DNA of 64,000 nt, taken from positions 1-64,000 of the forward strand of contig NZ_FMUJ01000004.1 of NCBI RefSeq assembly GCF_900100965.1. The letters are read 5' to 3'. Shown in pieces: positions 25,756 to 35,074 of this stretch (position 1 is the stretch's first letter; each line of letters starts with the position of its first letter). The position numbers and the translations under genes were made by a program. The DNA comes from Variovorax sp. EL159 (GTDB taxonomy: Bacteria > Pseudomonadota > Gammaproteobacteria > Burkholderiales > Burkholderiaceae_C). The notes beneath the pieces were generated by a model. That model saw nothing but the letters and a program-made list of their open reading frames with translations, was not told the DNA's origin and did not search any database.

Positions 25756-27512
25756 ACGAGCCTTGCAAGCTGCGCGAAAGCGTCATGGCTTGCGAAGGCC
25801 ATGCCTTGGTCATCGGCGGCCCTGGCAGCGGCAAGACGACGCTCGCTCTGCGCAAGGCGGTCAAGCGGATTCGCGACGGCATGCTTCCGGGTCAGTCGGC
25901 CTTGTTCCTGAGCTTCTCGCGGGCGGCAGTGGCGCGCATCTTGGATGCCGCCAAGCTCGAGTCCACCAAAGCCGAACAGGAGCAGCTCTCCATCCAGACG
26001 TTCCATTCGTTCTTCTGGGACATCCTCAAAGCCCACGCTTACCTGCTTGGGGCGCCGCATAGGCTCTCGATCTTGCTGCCACACGACGAGAAGGCCCTGT
26101 CGGGCGGCCTCGACGACGAAGACGATGGCTGGGACGAGTGGCTCGTCGAGCGTGAGCGGCTGTTTCGCGAAGAGGGGCGGATCGCGTTCGATCTGTTCGC
26201 GCCCAATGCGACAGCTCTGTTGGCTCGCAGCTCGCATTTTTTGGCGTCGATCGCCCATCGGCACCCCATCATCATCGTGGACGAGGCCCAGGACACCGGC
26301 CAATACGCGTGGCAGTGCATCCAGATGCTCGCGCCACACACGCAGGTGCTGTGCCTGGCAGACCTCGAGCAGCAAATCTTCGACTACCTGCCAGGCGTCG
26401 GCCCGGAGCGCGTGATCGCCATTCGGGAGACGTTGAAGCCGCACGAGATCGACCTCGGGACGCAGAACCACCGCAGCCCAGACTCCGAAATCTTGGCGTT
26501 CGGCAATGACATCCTGACGGCCAACCCACGCGGCGCGCCCTACAAGGGCGTATCCGCCCTTACCTACCGCCCCGAGAAGCCACCGCCGAACTGGAATCAT
26601 CTGCTACGCCGAGCCCTCGGGGAGCTCTTGAAATCAATTCGGGCTCAGAGCGACAAGAAGGTGGAGACGGTCGCGATACTGGTCACCAACAACCGCAGTG
26701 CGTTGAAGATGTCCAACGCCCTCAACGCGTTGGGGGCCAATGTCGGGAAGCCGGTGCGGCACAAGCTGCTGTTCGACGAGGCCGAAGCGCTGCTGTCAGC
26801 CCGTTTCGCGGCCTTTCTGCTGGAACCCAAGGACCTCGCCCAACTGGAGGCCGATGTCGCCACCAGTATGGAAATGATCGCCGCCGCGAGGCGCGCGACG
26901 GGACAGGGCCGGAAGGAAGTCGCCAAACTCTTGGAGCAGGCCAACAAAATCAAGGGTGGCAAGGCCCTGAACATCAACATAGCCAACGCGCTGCGCGGCC
27001 TGATTTCAGGCTTGGCAGTCAACGATTTCAGCGGCGATCCCGCCGAGGACTGGCTCACGGTCAAACATGAGCTGCGGGCGACCAATCAAGACGAACTCAC
27101 GCGGGTCGCCGCGCAGTTGGACTTCTTGGTGGCGTTCCGTCGGGGACATCGCATCTCGGCTGCCCTCTCTGATGAATGGCTTCGCGACGGCGCCTACACC
27201 AATGCCCGCACCGCCCTCGACTTGGCTCTCGCACAGGAGCAAATCCTCGATGGCGTGGAGCCGCCGATGGGCTTGCAAGTCATGAATTTCCACAAGGCCA
27301 AAGGCAAGCAGTTCGACGGAGTCATCCTCGTCCGCGAAGCTCGTCGGACCGGCCCCGCCGTCGAATCATCTTTCGTTTGGCGAGGCGACAATGCCCCGTA
27401 TCCCAAAAGCCGACGTGTGCTTCGAGTCGGCATCACGCGAGCAAAAGTCCACACGCTCATACTCGATCCGCTTTGGCCGCAATGCCCCCTGCTCAAGGGG
27501 CACAAGCTCTAG
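25752..27512 (+). CDS. gajB: UvrD/Rep-like helicase, GajB-like
   Basis: 586 aa superfamily-1 helicase. Motif I GGPGSGKTT (about residue 23), motif II VDEAQDT (about 176), motif III LADLEQQIF (about 203), motif V FHKAKGKQFDGVIL (about 513), motif VI RVGITRAK (about 558). It is somewhat longer than the 494-aa founding GajB. In Gabija the helicase is thought to sense or process DNA ends and activate the GajA nuclease. It is translationally coupled to the OLD gene (ATGA overlap), and the two form the whole operon. Confidence 0.78.
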   Translation: MNEPCKLRESVMACEGHALVIGGPGSGKTTLALRKAVKRIRDGMLPGQSALFLSFSRAAVARILDAAKLESTKAEQEQLSIQTFHSFFWDILKAHAYLLGAPHRLSILLPHDEKALSGGLDDEDDGWDEWLVERERLFREEGRIAFDLFAPNATALLARSSHFLASIAHRHPIIIVDEAQDTGQYAWQCIQMLAPHTQVLCLADLEQQIFDYLPGVGPERVIAIRETLKPHEIDLGTQNHRSPDSEILAFGNDILTANPRGAPYKGVSALTYRPEKPPPNWNHLLRRALGELLKSIRAQSDKKVETVAILVTNNRSALKMSNALNALGANVGKPVRHKLLFDEAEALLSARFAAFLLEPKDLAQLEADVATSMEMIAAARRATGQGRKEVAKLLEQANKIKGGKALNINIANALRGLISGLAVNDFSGDPAEDWLTVKHELRATNQDELTRVAAQLDFLVAFRRGHRISAALSDEWLRDGAYTNARTALDLALAQEQILDGVEPPMGLQVMNFHKAKGKQFDGVILVREARRTGPAVESSFVWRGDNAPYPKSRRVLRVGITRAKVHTLILDPLWPQCPLLKGHKL

Positions 27513-27878
27513 GGAAAACTCCTCGTCAGTCGGACCGGCACGTGGCGTTATGACGTAGGACGATTGGTGACGGAGTTTTGCACGAAGACCAAGGTCATTC
27601 CCTCTTGAGCCGACCGGCTGGCTACAGATTCCGACTGAGAGTTGTCGGTGGCGAGGGGAATCGCTTCGCACGAGGAAGGTCAATGACCGGTTCCGGCAGC
27701 CGCGGACATTCGCTTTAGAACGGCGAACGACCGTACCCAGTCTGAAGCGGGCACTGAATACAGTCGTGCCAATGTCGACCGACGCCGATGCCGGCCTTCG
27801 GCGTTTCGCTTGCCTAGCGCCCGTCGCTCGCGAATCCACCGCAGCGGTCGAATCGCCAACGCCACAGCCGCGCTCATC
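27513..27878. other. Gene-free right edge of the defence island
   Basis: No supported gene. I looked for the missing N-terminal half of the nuclease pseudogene and for a direct repeat matching the left edge (23233-23540) and found neither. The stretch runs into repeat copy C. Confidence 0.35.
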
Positions 27879-27982
27879 GTGCGCAGGGCACCGGGTGCTC
27901 CCCGCAGCGAAATAAAGGGGGAGCGAAGCGGGGGATATTCGCGGAGGGAAGTGCCCGGTGTCCTGTGCACGCGCCCCGAACA
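27879..27982 (-). repeat. Dispersed intergenic repeat, copy C (inverted)
   Basis: Reverse-oriented copy: GTGCGCAGGGCACC, GTGCTCCCCGCAGCGAAATA, reduced central stem GCGAAGC, then GGATATTCGCGGAGGGAAGT and GCCCGGTGTCCTGTGCACGC. It lies between the Gabija-like pair and the alkylsulfatase gene. Confidence 0.7.
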
Positions 27983-28006
27983 AGAGCGCCGAAAACCAAA
28001 CTCAGC

Positions 28007-30016
28007 CTACTTCCGAGGCTCGACCACAGGAAACATCAGGTCGAAGTTGTCCAGCATGCCGAACAGCTCGCCCAGCTTGGCGCGGTTGCCGTCGATCTTC
28101 ACCTGCCCCGACTGCAGCGCCTCCGGAAAGGTCGTCTGCTTGAGCGTGATCGCATCGAGCGTGGCCCGGCTCAGCGTGATGGTGGCGTCGGCGCTGGCGG
28201 TCTGCTGGTCTTTCAGGTGCGTGAGCGCCGAGTTCTCCAGCGTCAGCACGAACTTCTGGTTCGAGTCGGTGAAGTTCCAGTTGATCACCATCGTCTTGCC
28301 CTCCGCCTTGGCCGCGTTCAGCCGCACGCCGAGGAAGTCGAAGAACAGCTCGTTGCTCACCGCCTTGAGCGTGTCGCCGTTCGAGCTGCTGCCGCCTGGA
28401 ATCTTCGGCACGCCGTTGCGCAGCTCCATCGCGCCCACCAGGTAGGCGCTGCGCCATGTCCCGGCCTCCGACTGATAGCCCATCTGTTCGAGCGCATCGG
28501 CACCGAGTTCGCGCGCTGCGCGGTTGGCCGGGTCAGCGTAGACGACCTGGCTCATCGCACTCGCCACCCAGCGGTACTCGCCCTTCTTGAAATCTTCGCG
28601 GGCCCGCGCGACCACCGCGTCGGCGCCGCCCATGTACTCCACCGTCTTCTTCGCCTGCGCGACCGGCGGCAGCGGGTTCAGGTTGGCGGGGTTGGCGTCG
28701 TACCAGCCCAGGTACTTCTGGTAGACCGCCTTCGCGTTGTGCCGCAGCGTGCCGTAGTAGCCGCGCGCCGACCACTCCTGCTCCAGGCTCGCGGGCATGC
28801 GCAGCGTCTCGGCGATGTCGGCCGGGGTGTAGCCCTCGTTGAGCAGGCGCAGCGACTGGTCGTTGATGAACTTGTACATGTCGCGCTGCTTCTTCAGCAG
28901 GTCGACGATGCGCGCCTGCCCCGTGGTGGGCCAGTGGTGCTGGGCGATGAGCACGTCGGTCTTGTCGCCGAAGGCCGCGCGCGCCTCGTCGATGTACTTG
29001 GCCCACAGGTTGCCGTCGCGCACCTCGGCGCCGCGGATCGTGTAGAGGTTGTGCATGTTGTGCGTCACGTCTTCCGCCATGTTGAGCACGCGGAACTGCG
29101 GCAGGTACATGAGCATTTCCGCCGGCGCCTCGGAGCCCGGCACGAGCTGGAACACGATCTCCACGCCGTCGATGGTGCGGCGCTCGGTGGTCTTGTCGAT
29201 GGTCGAGGTGGGCGCGATCAGCGTCACGCTGCCGCGCGCAAGCGCCTTGCCCAGCCCGGTGTCGACCTGCCCGCGCACGCCCGGCGGCAGCAGCGTGCCG
29301 AACTGGTATTGCGAGCGCCGGTTCATCGCGTTGCCCGCGAGGATGTTCTCGGCCACCGCCGTTTCCATGAAGGCCACGGGCGCGATCACCTGCACCTTGC
29401 CGGCCGCCACGTCGGCCTCGGTGGTCACGCCCTTCACGCCGCCGAAGTGGTCGGCGTGGCCGTGCGAATAGATCACCGTGCCGACCGGCTTCTTCGGCCG
29501 GTGCTGGTAGTACAGCTCGAGCGCGGCGCGCGCGGTCTCGGCGGTGAGCAGCGGGTCGATGACGATGAGCGAGGTGTCGCCTTCGACGATGGTCATGTTC
29601 GCCAGGTCGAAGCCGCGCACCTGGTAGACGCGGTCGGTCACCTTGAACAGGCCATGAATGGCATTGAGCTGGGCCTGGCGCCACAGGCTCGGGTTGACCG
29701 TGTCAGCCGGCTCGTTCGCCTTCAGGAAGTCGTAGGGCTTCATCGTCCACACGGGACGCGGGCCGGTGCCGGGCACCAGCGCGTCGGGCACGGTGCCGAT
29801 GAAGCCGCGCGTCGCGTCCTCGAAGTCCTGCCGGTTGGCAAAGGGCAGCGTCTTCGCCATGTCGGCGTTGGCCTTCAGCGTCGCGGGCTCGGGGGGCTTG
29901 GGTGCAATCTGCTGTGCGGCGGCGGATGCGGCGCCCAGTGCACAGGCCACGGCAAGCGCCAGGGCGCCAAGAGAAGGAGCGCCTGCCGGCGCGCGGGTCG
30001 AACGGTCACGGGTCAT
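28007..30016 (-). CDS. Alkylsulfatase, SdsA1-type metallo-beta-lactamase fold
   Basis: 669 aa with a Sec signal peptide (LALAVACALGAASAAAQQ). The catalytic metal motif is SHGHADHFGG, and the arrangement of N-terminal metallo-beta-lactamase domain, helical dimerisation domain and C-terminal SCP2-like lipid-binding domain (from about residue 540) matches SdsA1/YjcS alkylsulfatases. These release sulfate from primary alkyl sulfates such as SDS, giving alcohols for growth. The divergent LysR gene at 30125 is the natural regulator. Repeat copy C lies just downstream. Confidence 0.9.
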   Translation of the reverse strand: MTRDRSTRAPAGAPSLGALALAVACALGAASAAAQQIAPKPPEPATLKANADMAKTLPFANRQDFEDATRGFIGTVPDALVPGTGPRPVWTMKPYDFLKANEPADTVNPSLWRQAQLNAIHGLFKVTDRVYQVRGFDLANMTIVEGDTSLIVIDPLLTAETARAALELYYQHRPKKPVGTVIYSHGHADHFGGVKGVTTEADVAAGKVQVIAPVAFMETAVAENILAGNAMNRRSQYQFGTLLPPGVRGQVDTGLGKALARGSVTLIAPTSTIDKTTERRTIDGVEIVFQLVPGSEAPAEMLMYLPQFRVLNMAEDVTHNMHNLYTIRGAEVRDGNLWAKYIDEARAAFGDKTDVLIAQHHWPTTGQARIVDLLKKQRDMYKFINDQSLRLLNEGYTPADIAETLRMPASLEQEWSARGYYGTLRHNAKAVYQKYLGWYDANPANLNPLPPVAQAKKTVEYMGGADAVVARAREDFKKGEYRWVASAMSQVVYADPANRAARELGADALEQMGYQSEAGTWRSAYLVGAMELRNGVPKIPGGSSSNGDTLKAVSNELFFDFLGVRLNAAKAEGKTMVINWNFTDSNQKFVLTLENSALTHLKDQQTASADATITLSRATLDAITLKQTTFPEALQSGQVKIDGNRAKLGELFGMLDNFDLMFPVVEPRK

Positions 30017-30046
30017 CGATGGGCCTGTCTGGGTTGGCTGTTGGGC

Positions 30047-30064
30047 GGAGAAGATTCATTCTCC
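30047..30064. promoter_or_regulatory. Candidate LysR site between alkylsulfatase and its regulator
   Basis: GGAGAA-GATTCA-TTCTCC is a perfect 6-6-6 inverted repeat in the 108-bp divergent intergenic region, 31 bp upstream of the alkylsulfatase start. Confidence 0.45.
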
Positions 30065-30124
30065 GAAGCACAGGAACCATTGGCAAATGCAAAATATGAC
30101 GTTCCTTTTTAACCAGAACGCAAA

Positions 30125-31036
30125 ATGCAGCTGCGTCAGCTCCAGCACCTCCTGGCCCTTGCCGAGCAGGGCAGCTTCGGTCGCGCGGCGCAGGCGGTGC
30201 ACCTGTCGCAGCCCGCGCTCTCGCGCAGCATCGACAACCTCGAAGAAGGCTTGCAGGCCCGCCTGATCGATCGCGCCTACGGCACGGTGCGCTTCACGCA
30301 GGCCGGCGAACTGGTGCTGGCCCGTGCCCGCGAGCTGCTGGCCGATGCGCAGCAGATCGAGCGCGACGTGCTGCAGCTCGAAGGGCTGGCCATCGGCAGC
30401 CTCAACGTGGGGCTCGGCCCATTTGCCGCCGGCATGCTGGGGCGCGTGGCCCTGTCGCTCATGACCCAGCGCCACCCCCAGCTGCTGATGCGCATGGAAG
30501 TGGCCGACACCACCACGCTGTGCGAGCGCCTGCACCGGCGCCAGCTCGACCTGTTCATCGCCGACACGCGCGACCTGAAGAAGCCGCCGGGCCTGAAGCT
30601 GGTGCGCCTGCCCAACGTGCCGGTGTCGTTCTTCGTGCAGCCGAAGCATCCGTTGCGCAGGCTCAAGCAGGCGACGCTCGAAAAAGCCATGGACTACCCC
30701 GTGGCCGGCCCCAACCTGCCGGCCGAGGTGGCGACGCATTTCGACAGGCAGATCAAGCGCACCGACCGCGGCGTCTTCAACGTGGTCTGCGACGACCCCG
30801 GTACGTTGCGGCACCTGGCACTGAACGCCAACGCGGTGATCCTTGCGCCCAACGCGCCGGCCCTGAACCCCGAGACCGAATCGCTCGTGCCCCTGCCGAT
30901 CGCCGGCCTCACGCGCATGCAGACGCACTACAGCCTGGTGACGCTGGCGGGGCGCACACCCTCGGCCGCCGCCACCGTCTATACCCGCCTCGTGACCGAG
31001 TTGATGGACCCGGCCCAGCAGCCCGCCGGTCGCTGA
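30125..31036 (+). CDS. LysR-family regulator, likely of the alkylsulfatase gene
   Basis: 303 aa. The helix-turn-helix is QGSFGRAAQAVHLSQPALSR (about residues 15-34), followed by SIDNLEEGLQARLIDR and an effector domain. It is transcribed away from the alkylsulfatase gene, the usual layout for a LysR activator and its target. The flavin reductase gene 41 bases downstream may be co-transcribed. Confidence 0.9.
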   Translation: MQLRQLQHLLALAEQGSFGRAAQAVHLSQPALSRSIDNLEEGLQARLIDRAYGTVRFTQAGELVLARARELLADAQQIERDVLQLEGLAIGSLNVGLGPFAAGMLGRVALSLMTQRHPQLLMRMEVADTTTLCERLHRRQLDLFIADTRDLKKPPGLKLVRLPNVPVSFFVQPKHPLRRLKQATLEKAMDYPVAGPNLPAEVATHFDRQIKRTDRGVFNVVCDDPGTLRHLALNANAVILAPNAPALNPETESLVPLPIAGLTRMQTHYSLVTLAGRTPSAAATVYTRLVTELMDPAQQPAGR

Positions 31037-31077
31037 GCCAAAATGACCCTCTTGCCTTCCACCGCCCTGCCCTTTCC

Positions 31078-31587
31078 GTGACCACTCCCCGCCGGGCCCA
31101 GCCGCCCACTTTTTCGCCCGACGAGTTTCGTGAAGCGCTCGGCATGTTCGCCACGGGCGTGACCATCGTCACCGCGCGCGCGGCCAACGGCACGCTGGTC
31201 GGCCTGACGGCCAATTCCTTCAACTCGGTGTCGCTCGCGCCGCCGCTGGTGCTGTGGAGCCTGGCCCGCGCGGCTGCTTCAATGGCCGCGCTGAGCGCGG
31301 GCTCGCACTACACCGTCAACATCCTGGCCGCCAACCAGAAGGCGCTGGCCACGCGCTTCGCCACCAAGGACATCGACCGCTGGGCCGATGTCGAGTTCAC
31401 CGAAGGGCTGGGCGGCGCGCCGGTGCTGGTGGGCGCCGCGGCCAGCTTCGAGTGCTTCAACCGCAGCCGCTACGACGAAGGCGACCACGTGATCTTCGTC
31501 GGCGAGGTCGAGCGCTGCACCCACGACGCCGGCGCCTCGCCGCTGCTGTTCCATGGCGGGCGCTTCTACACGGAACACCCCTTGTGA
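31078..31587 (+). CDS. Flavin reductase (FMN-binding split-barrel)
   Basis: 169 aa from a GTG start at 31078; no ATG lies in a suitable position. The sequence has the family hallmarks FATGVTIVTARAANGTLVGL, TANSFNSVSLAPPLVLWSL, YTVNILAANQKALATRFA and GDHVIFVGEVE, close to HpaC-type reductases that supply reduced flavin to two-component monooxygenases. No monooxygenase lies nearby. The stop overlaps the next gene's GTG start by 4 bp. Confidence 0.85.
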   Translation: MTTPRRAQPPTFSPDEFREALGMFATGVTIVTARAANGTLVGLTANSFNSVSLAPPLVLWSLARAAASMAALSAGSHYTVNILAANQKALATRFATKDIDRWADVEFTEGLGGAPVLVGAAASFECFNRSRYDEGDHVIFVGEVERCTHDAGASPLLFHGGRFYTEHPL

Positions 31588-32081
31588 AGCACGCTGCGCT
31601 CATGTCCGTCCTGCTGCTTGCCGCGCAGACCGCCATGGCGCAGGAAGCGGCAGGGCCGCTCAAGCAGAACTGGTTCGACGACCCGTTCTTTCCGGTGTCA
31701 TCGGGCCTGCCCGCATGCCCGATGCCCGAGGGGCCTTTCTATACCGCCGAAGAGCGGCGCATCCAGATCCACTCGCGGCTGGAGCGCGGCACCAGTTGCT
31801 GGCTCGCCGGCAAATGCACCGACAGCAATGCCTACCGCTACGACAAGCCGCTCGCGCCCAAGGTGCGCGCCGCGCTGCAGGCCGTGCCGGGCGTGCGCGG
31901 CAGCAGCGTGTGGGTGATGGTGCAGCGCCGCTGGGTCTACCTGCAGGGCTGCGTGCCCAACGCCGCACTGGCCAAGAAGCTCGAACACGCCGCGCGTGCC
32001 CTGCCCGACGTCGAGGCGGTGGTGCCCGACCTCATGGTCGGCACCCGCGGCAAGCCGCCGTACCCACTGGCCGACAGATAG
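31584..32081 (+). CDS. Exported BON-domain protein
   Basis: 165 aa from the GTG at 31584, chosen because it gives a proper signal peptide (MKHAALMSVLLLAAQTAMA) and overlaps the flavin reductase stop by 4 bp (GTGA). ATG at 31602 is an alternative that loses the positive N-terminus. The mature protein has four cysteines in CPMPEGPF, SCWLAGKC and QGCVP. A BON-like domain lies at the C-terminus (VRAALQAVPGVRGSSVWVMV..VYLQGCVPNAALAKKLEHAA). BON domains bind lipid or cell-surface ligands; the role here is unknown. Confidence 0.65.
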   Translation: MKHAALMSVLLLAAQTAMAQEAAGPLKQNWFDDPFFPVSSGLPACPMPEGPFYTAEERRIQIHSRLERGTSCWLAGKCTDSNAYRYDKPLAPKVRAALQAVPGVRGSSVWVMVQRRWVYLQGCVPNAALAKKLEHAARALPDVEAVVPDLMVGTRGKPPYPLADR

Positions 32082-32109
32082 GCCCACGACGACAACAACA
32101 ACCAGACGA

Positions 32110-33018
32110 ATGATCCAGCGCAAGACACACCTCGACTCCCTCGCCATCGGCCTGCTCATCGCCTGTTGCGCGTTCTGGGGCCTCCAGCAGATCCTCATCA
32201 AGACCACCGTGACCGAAGTGCCGCCGCTGTGGAAGGCCTCGATCCGCATGGTCGGCGCGACGGTGTTGCTGTGGCTGTGGTGCGTGTGGCGCCGCGTGCC
32301 GCTCTTCGAGCGCGACGGCACGCTGTGGCCCGGCCTGCTCGCGGGCCTGCTGTTCTCGGGCGAGTTCGCCGGCATCTACCTGGGCCTGCAGAACACCAGC
32401 GCCTCGCGGCTCACGGTGTTCCTGTACACCGCGCCCTTCTGGGTGTCGCTGCTGCTGCCGCGCTGGGTGCCGGCCGAGCGCCTGCGCGGCTTTCAATGGC
32501 TGGGCCTGTTCATCGCCTTCGCGGGCGTGGTGCTGGCCTTCAGCGAAGGCTTCGGCCACATGAGTTCGTCGCAATTGATCGGCGATGCGATGGGCCTGGC
32601 GGCCGGCATGCTCTGGGGCCTGACCACGCTGACCTTGCGCACCACGAAGCTGGCCACGGCCAGCGCCGAGAAGACGCTGTTCTACCAAGTGGCGGTGACA
32701 GCGGCCGTGTGCCCCGTGCTGTCGCTGGTGCTAGGCGAGCACTGGAACTTTGCGTACTCGACCTGGGCCTGGACTTCGATCGGCCTGCAGACGGTGATCG
32801 GCGCCTTCGCGAGCTACCTCACCTGGATGTGGCTGCTGCGGCACTACCCGGCCACGCAGATGTCGTCGTTCACCTTTCTCACGCCGCTGTTCGCACTGGT
32901 GTTCGGCGTGGTGCTGCTCAAGGAGCCGCTCACGGCGCAACTGATCGTGGCGCTGATCGGCGTGGCGCTGGGCATCGTGCTGGTGAACCGGCGCCCGAAC
33001 GCACAACGCGCCGCGTGA
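32110..33018 (+). CDS. DMT-superfamily transporter (EamA family)
   Basis: 302 aa, about ten transmembrane helices in two EamA repeats (first about residues 10-140, second about 155-295 with LTPLFALVFGVVLLKEPLTA). It is probably an inner-membrane exporter of amino acids or metabolites. The start at 32110 follows the BON gene by 28 bases; the glutaminase gene starts 20 bases after its end, so the three may share a transcript. Confidence 0.88.
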   Translation: MIQRKTHLDSLAIGLLIACCAFWGLQQILIKTTVTEVPPLWKASIRMVGATVLLWLWCVWRRVPLFERDGTLWPGLLAGLLFSGEFAGIYLGLQNTSASRLTVFLYTAPFWVSLLLPRWVPAERLRGFQWLGLFIAFAGVVLAFSEGFGHMSSSQLIGDAMGLAAGMLWGLTTLTLRTTKLATASAEKTLFYQVAVTAAVCPVLSLVLGEHWNFAYSTWAWTSIGLQTVIGAFASYLTWMWLLRHYPATQMSSFTFLTPLFALVFGVVLLKEPLTAQLIVALIGVALGIVLVNRRPNAQRAA

Positions 33019-33038
33019 CTCATCGAGTGGTGCACCGC

Positions 33039-33980
33039 ATGACCCCCGCCATGAAATTCCAGCCCATCCTCGACGAGATCGTCGCCACCCTGCGCCCGCA
33101 ACTCGGCCAGGGCGGCACCGTGGCCAGCTACATCCCGGCGCTGGCGCGCGTCGATGCGCGGCAGTTCGGCATTGCGCTGCGCACCTGCAACGGCGAAGAA
33201 GCCGGCGCGGGAGATTTCGAAACGCCCTTCTCGATCCAGAGCGTCTCGAAGCTCTTCACGCTCACGCTTGCGATGCAGCACGTGGGCGACGCGCTGTGGG
33301 AGCGCATCGGGCGCGAGCCCTCGGGCAATCCGTTCAACTCGCTGGTGCAGCTCGAGAACGAACAGGGCAAGCCGCGCAACCCCTTCATCAATGCCGGTGC
33401 CATCGCGGTGGCCGACCGACTCGTGAGCCAGGCACTGGCCACCGGCGGCAGCGCCAAGGCCGACATCCTCGCGCTGATGCGCAGCCTGTGCGGCGAGCCC
33501 ATCGGCTTCGACGACGAAGTGGCCCAATCGGAGGCCGACACCGGCTTTCGCAACTTCGCGCTGGCCAACTTCATGAAGAGCTTCGGCAAGCTCGACAACG
33601 ACGTCGCCACGGTGCTCGACGTCTACTTCCACCAGTGCGCGCTGCGCATGAGCTGCCGCCAGCTCGCACGCGCCGCCGCCTTCCTGTGCCGCGATGGCGC
33701 GCACCCCATCGACGGCGAGCCCGAGATCACCGGCGAGCGACAGACCCGGCGCATCAACTCGCTGATGCTGACCTGCGGCACCTACGACGCGGCCGGCGAC
33801 GTGGCCTTCTCGATCGGCCTGCCCTGCAAGAGCGGCGTGGGCGGCGGCATCGTGGCCGTGGTGCCCGACAAGCTCACACTGTGCGTGTGGTCGCCGGCCC
33901 TCGATACGACCGGCAATTCGCTGCTGGGCATGAAGGCGCTCGAGCTGTTCGTCGCGCGCACGGGCCTGTCGGTGTTCTGA
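33039..33980 (+). CDS. glsA: Glutaminase
   Basis: 313 aa from ATG at 33039 (309 aa if the ATG at 33051 is used). The beta-lactamase-like glutaminase fold is clear: catalytic SxxK in FSIQSVSK, PFINAGAIAV, the DVYFHQCALRMSCRQLARAA segment and GVGGGIVAVVP. It hydrolyses glutamine to glutamate and ammonia in the cytoplasm. It may share a transcript with the transporter upstream and converges on the epimerase-like gene with four bases between stops. Confidence 0.9.
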   Translation: MTPAMKFQPILDEIVATLRPQLGQGGTVASYIPALARVDARQFGIALRTCNGEEAGAGDFETPFSIQSVSKLFTLTLAMQHVGDALWERIGREPSGNPFNSLVQLENEQGKPRNPFINAGAIAVADRLVSQALATGGSAKADILALMRSLCGEPIGFDDEVAQSEADTGFRNFALANFMKSFGKLDNDVATVLDVYFHQCALRMSCRQLARAAAFLCRDGAHPIDGEPEITGERQTRRINSLMLTCGTYDAAGDVAFSIGLPCKSGVGGGIVAVVPDKLTLCVWSPALDTTGNSLLGMKALELFVARTGLSVF

Positions 33981-33984
33981 GCGT

Positions 33985-34977
33985 TCAAGCCGCCACGGCT
34001 AGGGGCGCGGCGCCAAGGCTGCCCATGCCGTCGAGCGCGGCTTCCACTGCCTCTTCGAGCGGCGTGTGCGGCTCGCGACCGAGGAAGGCCACCAGCTTCG
34101 CGTTGTCCATCTGCACCGGCGTGTTCCACAGGTAGCGCATCTCGCGCATTTCGCGGAAGGTGGTGACGAAGGGCGAGGCCAGCGTCACCAACCACCACGG
34201 AAAGGCCGACACGCGCGGCGCCTGTGCGCCCGTGCGGCGCACCACCACCTTGCGGATCGCACCGCTCATGCGCGTGCCGTCGGCATCCCAATGGCCGGCC
34301 ATGTGGAAGCGCGCGAAGGGCTCCAGCCTGTCGCGGCGCGCCAGCAGCTCGACCATGGTGCGGGCCACGTCCGGCAGGTACGACCACTGGTGGCCCGTGT
34401 CGGGCCGGCCCGGGTAGCTCACGGCCTTGACCGGTTGCCCCACCTTCAGCAGCCCCTGCGAGAACCAGTTGTTGCCCGGCTTCGGGCCGAAGAAGTCGCC
34501 GGCCCGCACGATCAGCACGCGGACCGCGCCTTCACGGCTGGCGTCTTCGAGGCGTTTTTCCATCTCGACCCGGATCGCGCCCTTGCGCGTCACCGGGTGC
34601 TGCGGCGAATCTTCCTTCAGCAGCGGCAAGGCATCGGGCCCGAAGTTGTAGACCGTGCCCGGCAGCACGATGGTCGCGCCTTCGGCCTTGGCAGCGGCAA
34701 TGGTGTTGTCGAGCATCGGCAGCACCAACTGCGCCCAGCCCCGGTAGCCGGGCGGGTTGACCGCATGCACGATGACCGAGCAGCCCTTCGCGGCCCGCCG
34801 CACGGCCTGCGCGTCCATCGCGTCGCCGGCGAACCAGGTGATGCCGTCCCGCTTGCCTTCGGCCGCGCCGCGCTGGAGACCCCGCACCTGCCAGCCCGCA
34901 TCGCACAGCTGGCGAGCCACCTCGCCGCCGATGCCACCCGTGGCGCCCAGAACCAGAACCGTGTCGTTGCGTGCCAT
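33985..34977 (-). CDS. NAD(P)-dependent epimerase/dehydratase-like protein
   Basis: 330 aa extended-SDR (Rossmann) protein. The nucleotide-binding motif is VLGATGGIGGEVARQL at residues 9-24. The later VYNFGPDALPLLKED resembles the YxxxK-type region but lacks a clear YxxxK, so it may be an atypical NmrA/epimerase-like oxidoreductase. The divergent LysR gene at 35073 probably controls it. Substrate unknown. Confidence 0.8.
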   Translation of the reverse strand: MARNDTVLVLGATGGIGGEVARQLCDAGWQVRGLQRGAAEGKRDGITWFAGDAMDAQAVRRAAKGCSVIVHAVNPPGYRGWAQLVLPMLDNTIAAAKAEGATIVLPGTVYNFGPDALPLLKEDSPQHPVTRKGAIRVEMEKRLEDASREGAVRVLIVRAGDFFGPKPGNNWFSQGLLKVGQPVKAVSYPGRPDTGHQWSYLPDVARTMVELLARRDRLEPFARFHMAGHWDADGTRMSGAIRKVVVRRTGAQAPRVSAFPWWLVTLASPFVTTFREMREMRYLWNTPVQMDNAKLVAFLGREPHTPLEEAVEAALDGMGSLGAAPLAVAA

Positions 34978-35060
34978 GAAATGCTCCAGAACAGTTGTCG
35001 ATGGGTGAATTCTGGAAGCGGACGGGTTGGATTGGAATTGCCGAACATGAGCCAGCAGCT

Positions 35061-35074
35061 ATACATTTATGCAT
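35061..35074. promoter_or_regulatory. Near-palindrome at the LysR start codon
   Basis: ATACATTTATGCAT, a 14-bp near-palindrome overlapping the LysR ATG in the divergent region with the epimerase-like gene. It could be an autoregulatory site; the evidence is only symmetry and position. Confidence 0.3.

Noticed and set aside
23233..27878. Attachment-site repeats flanking the defence island
   Set aside because: I compared both edges by eye and found no convincing direct repeat, integrase or tRNA, so an integrase-driven island is not supported.
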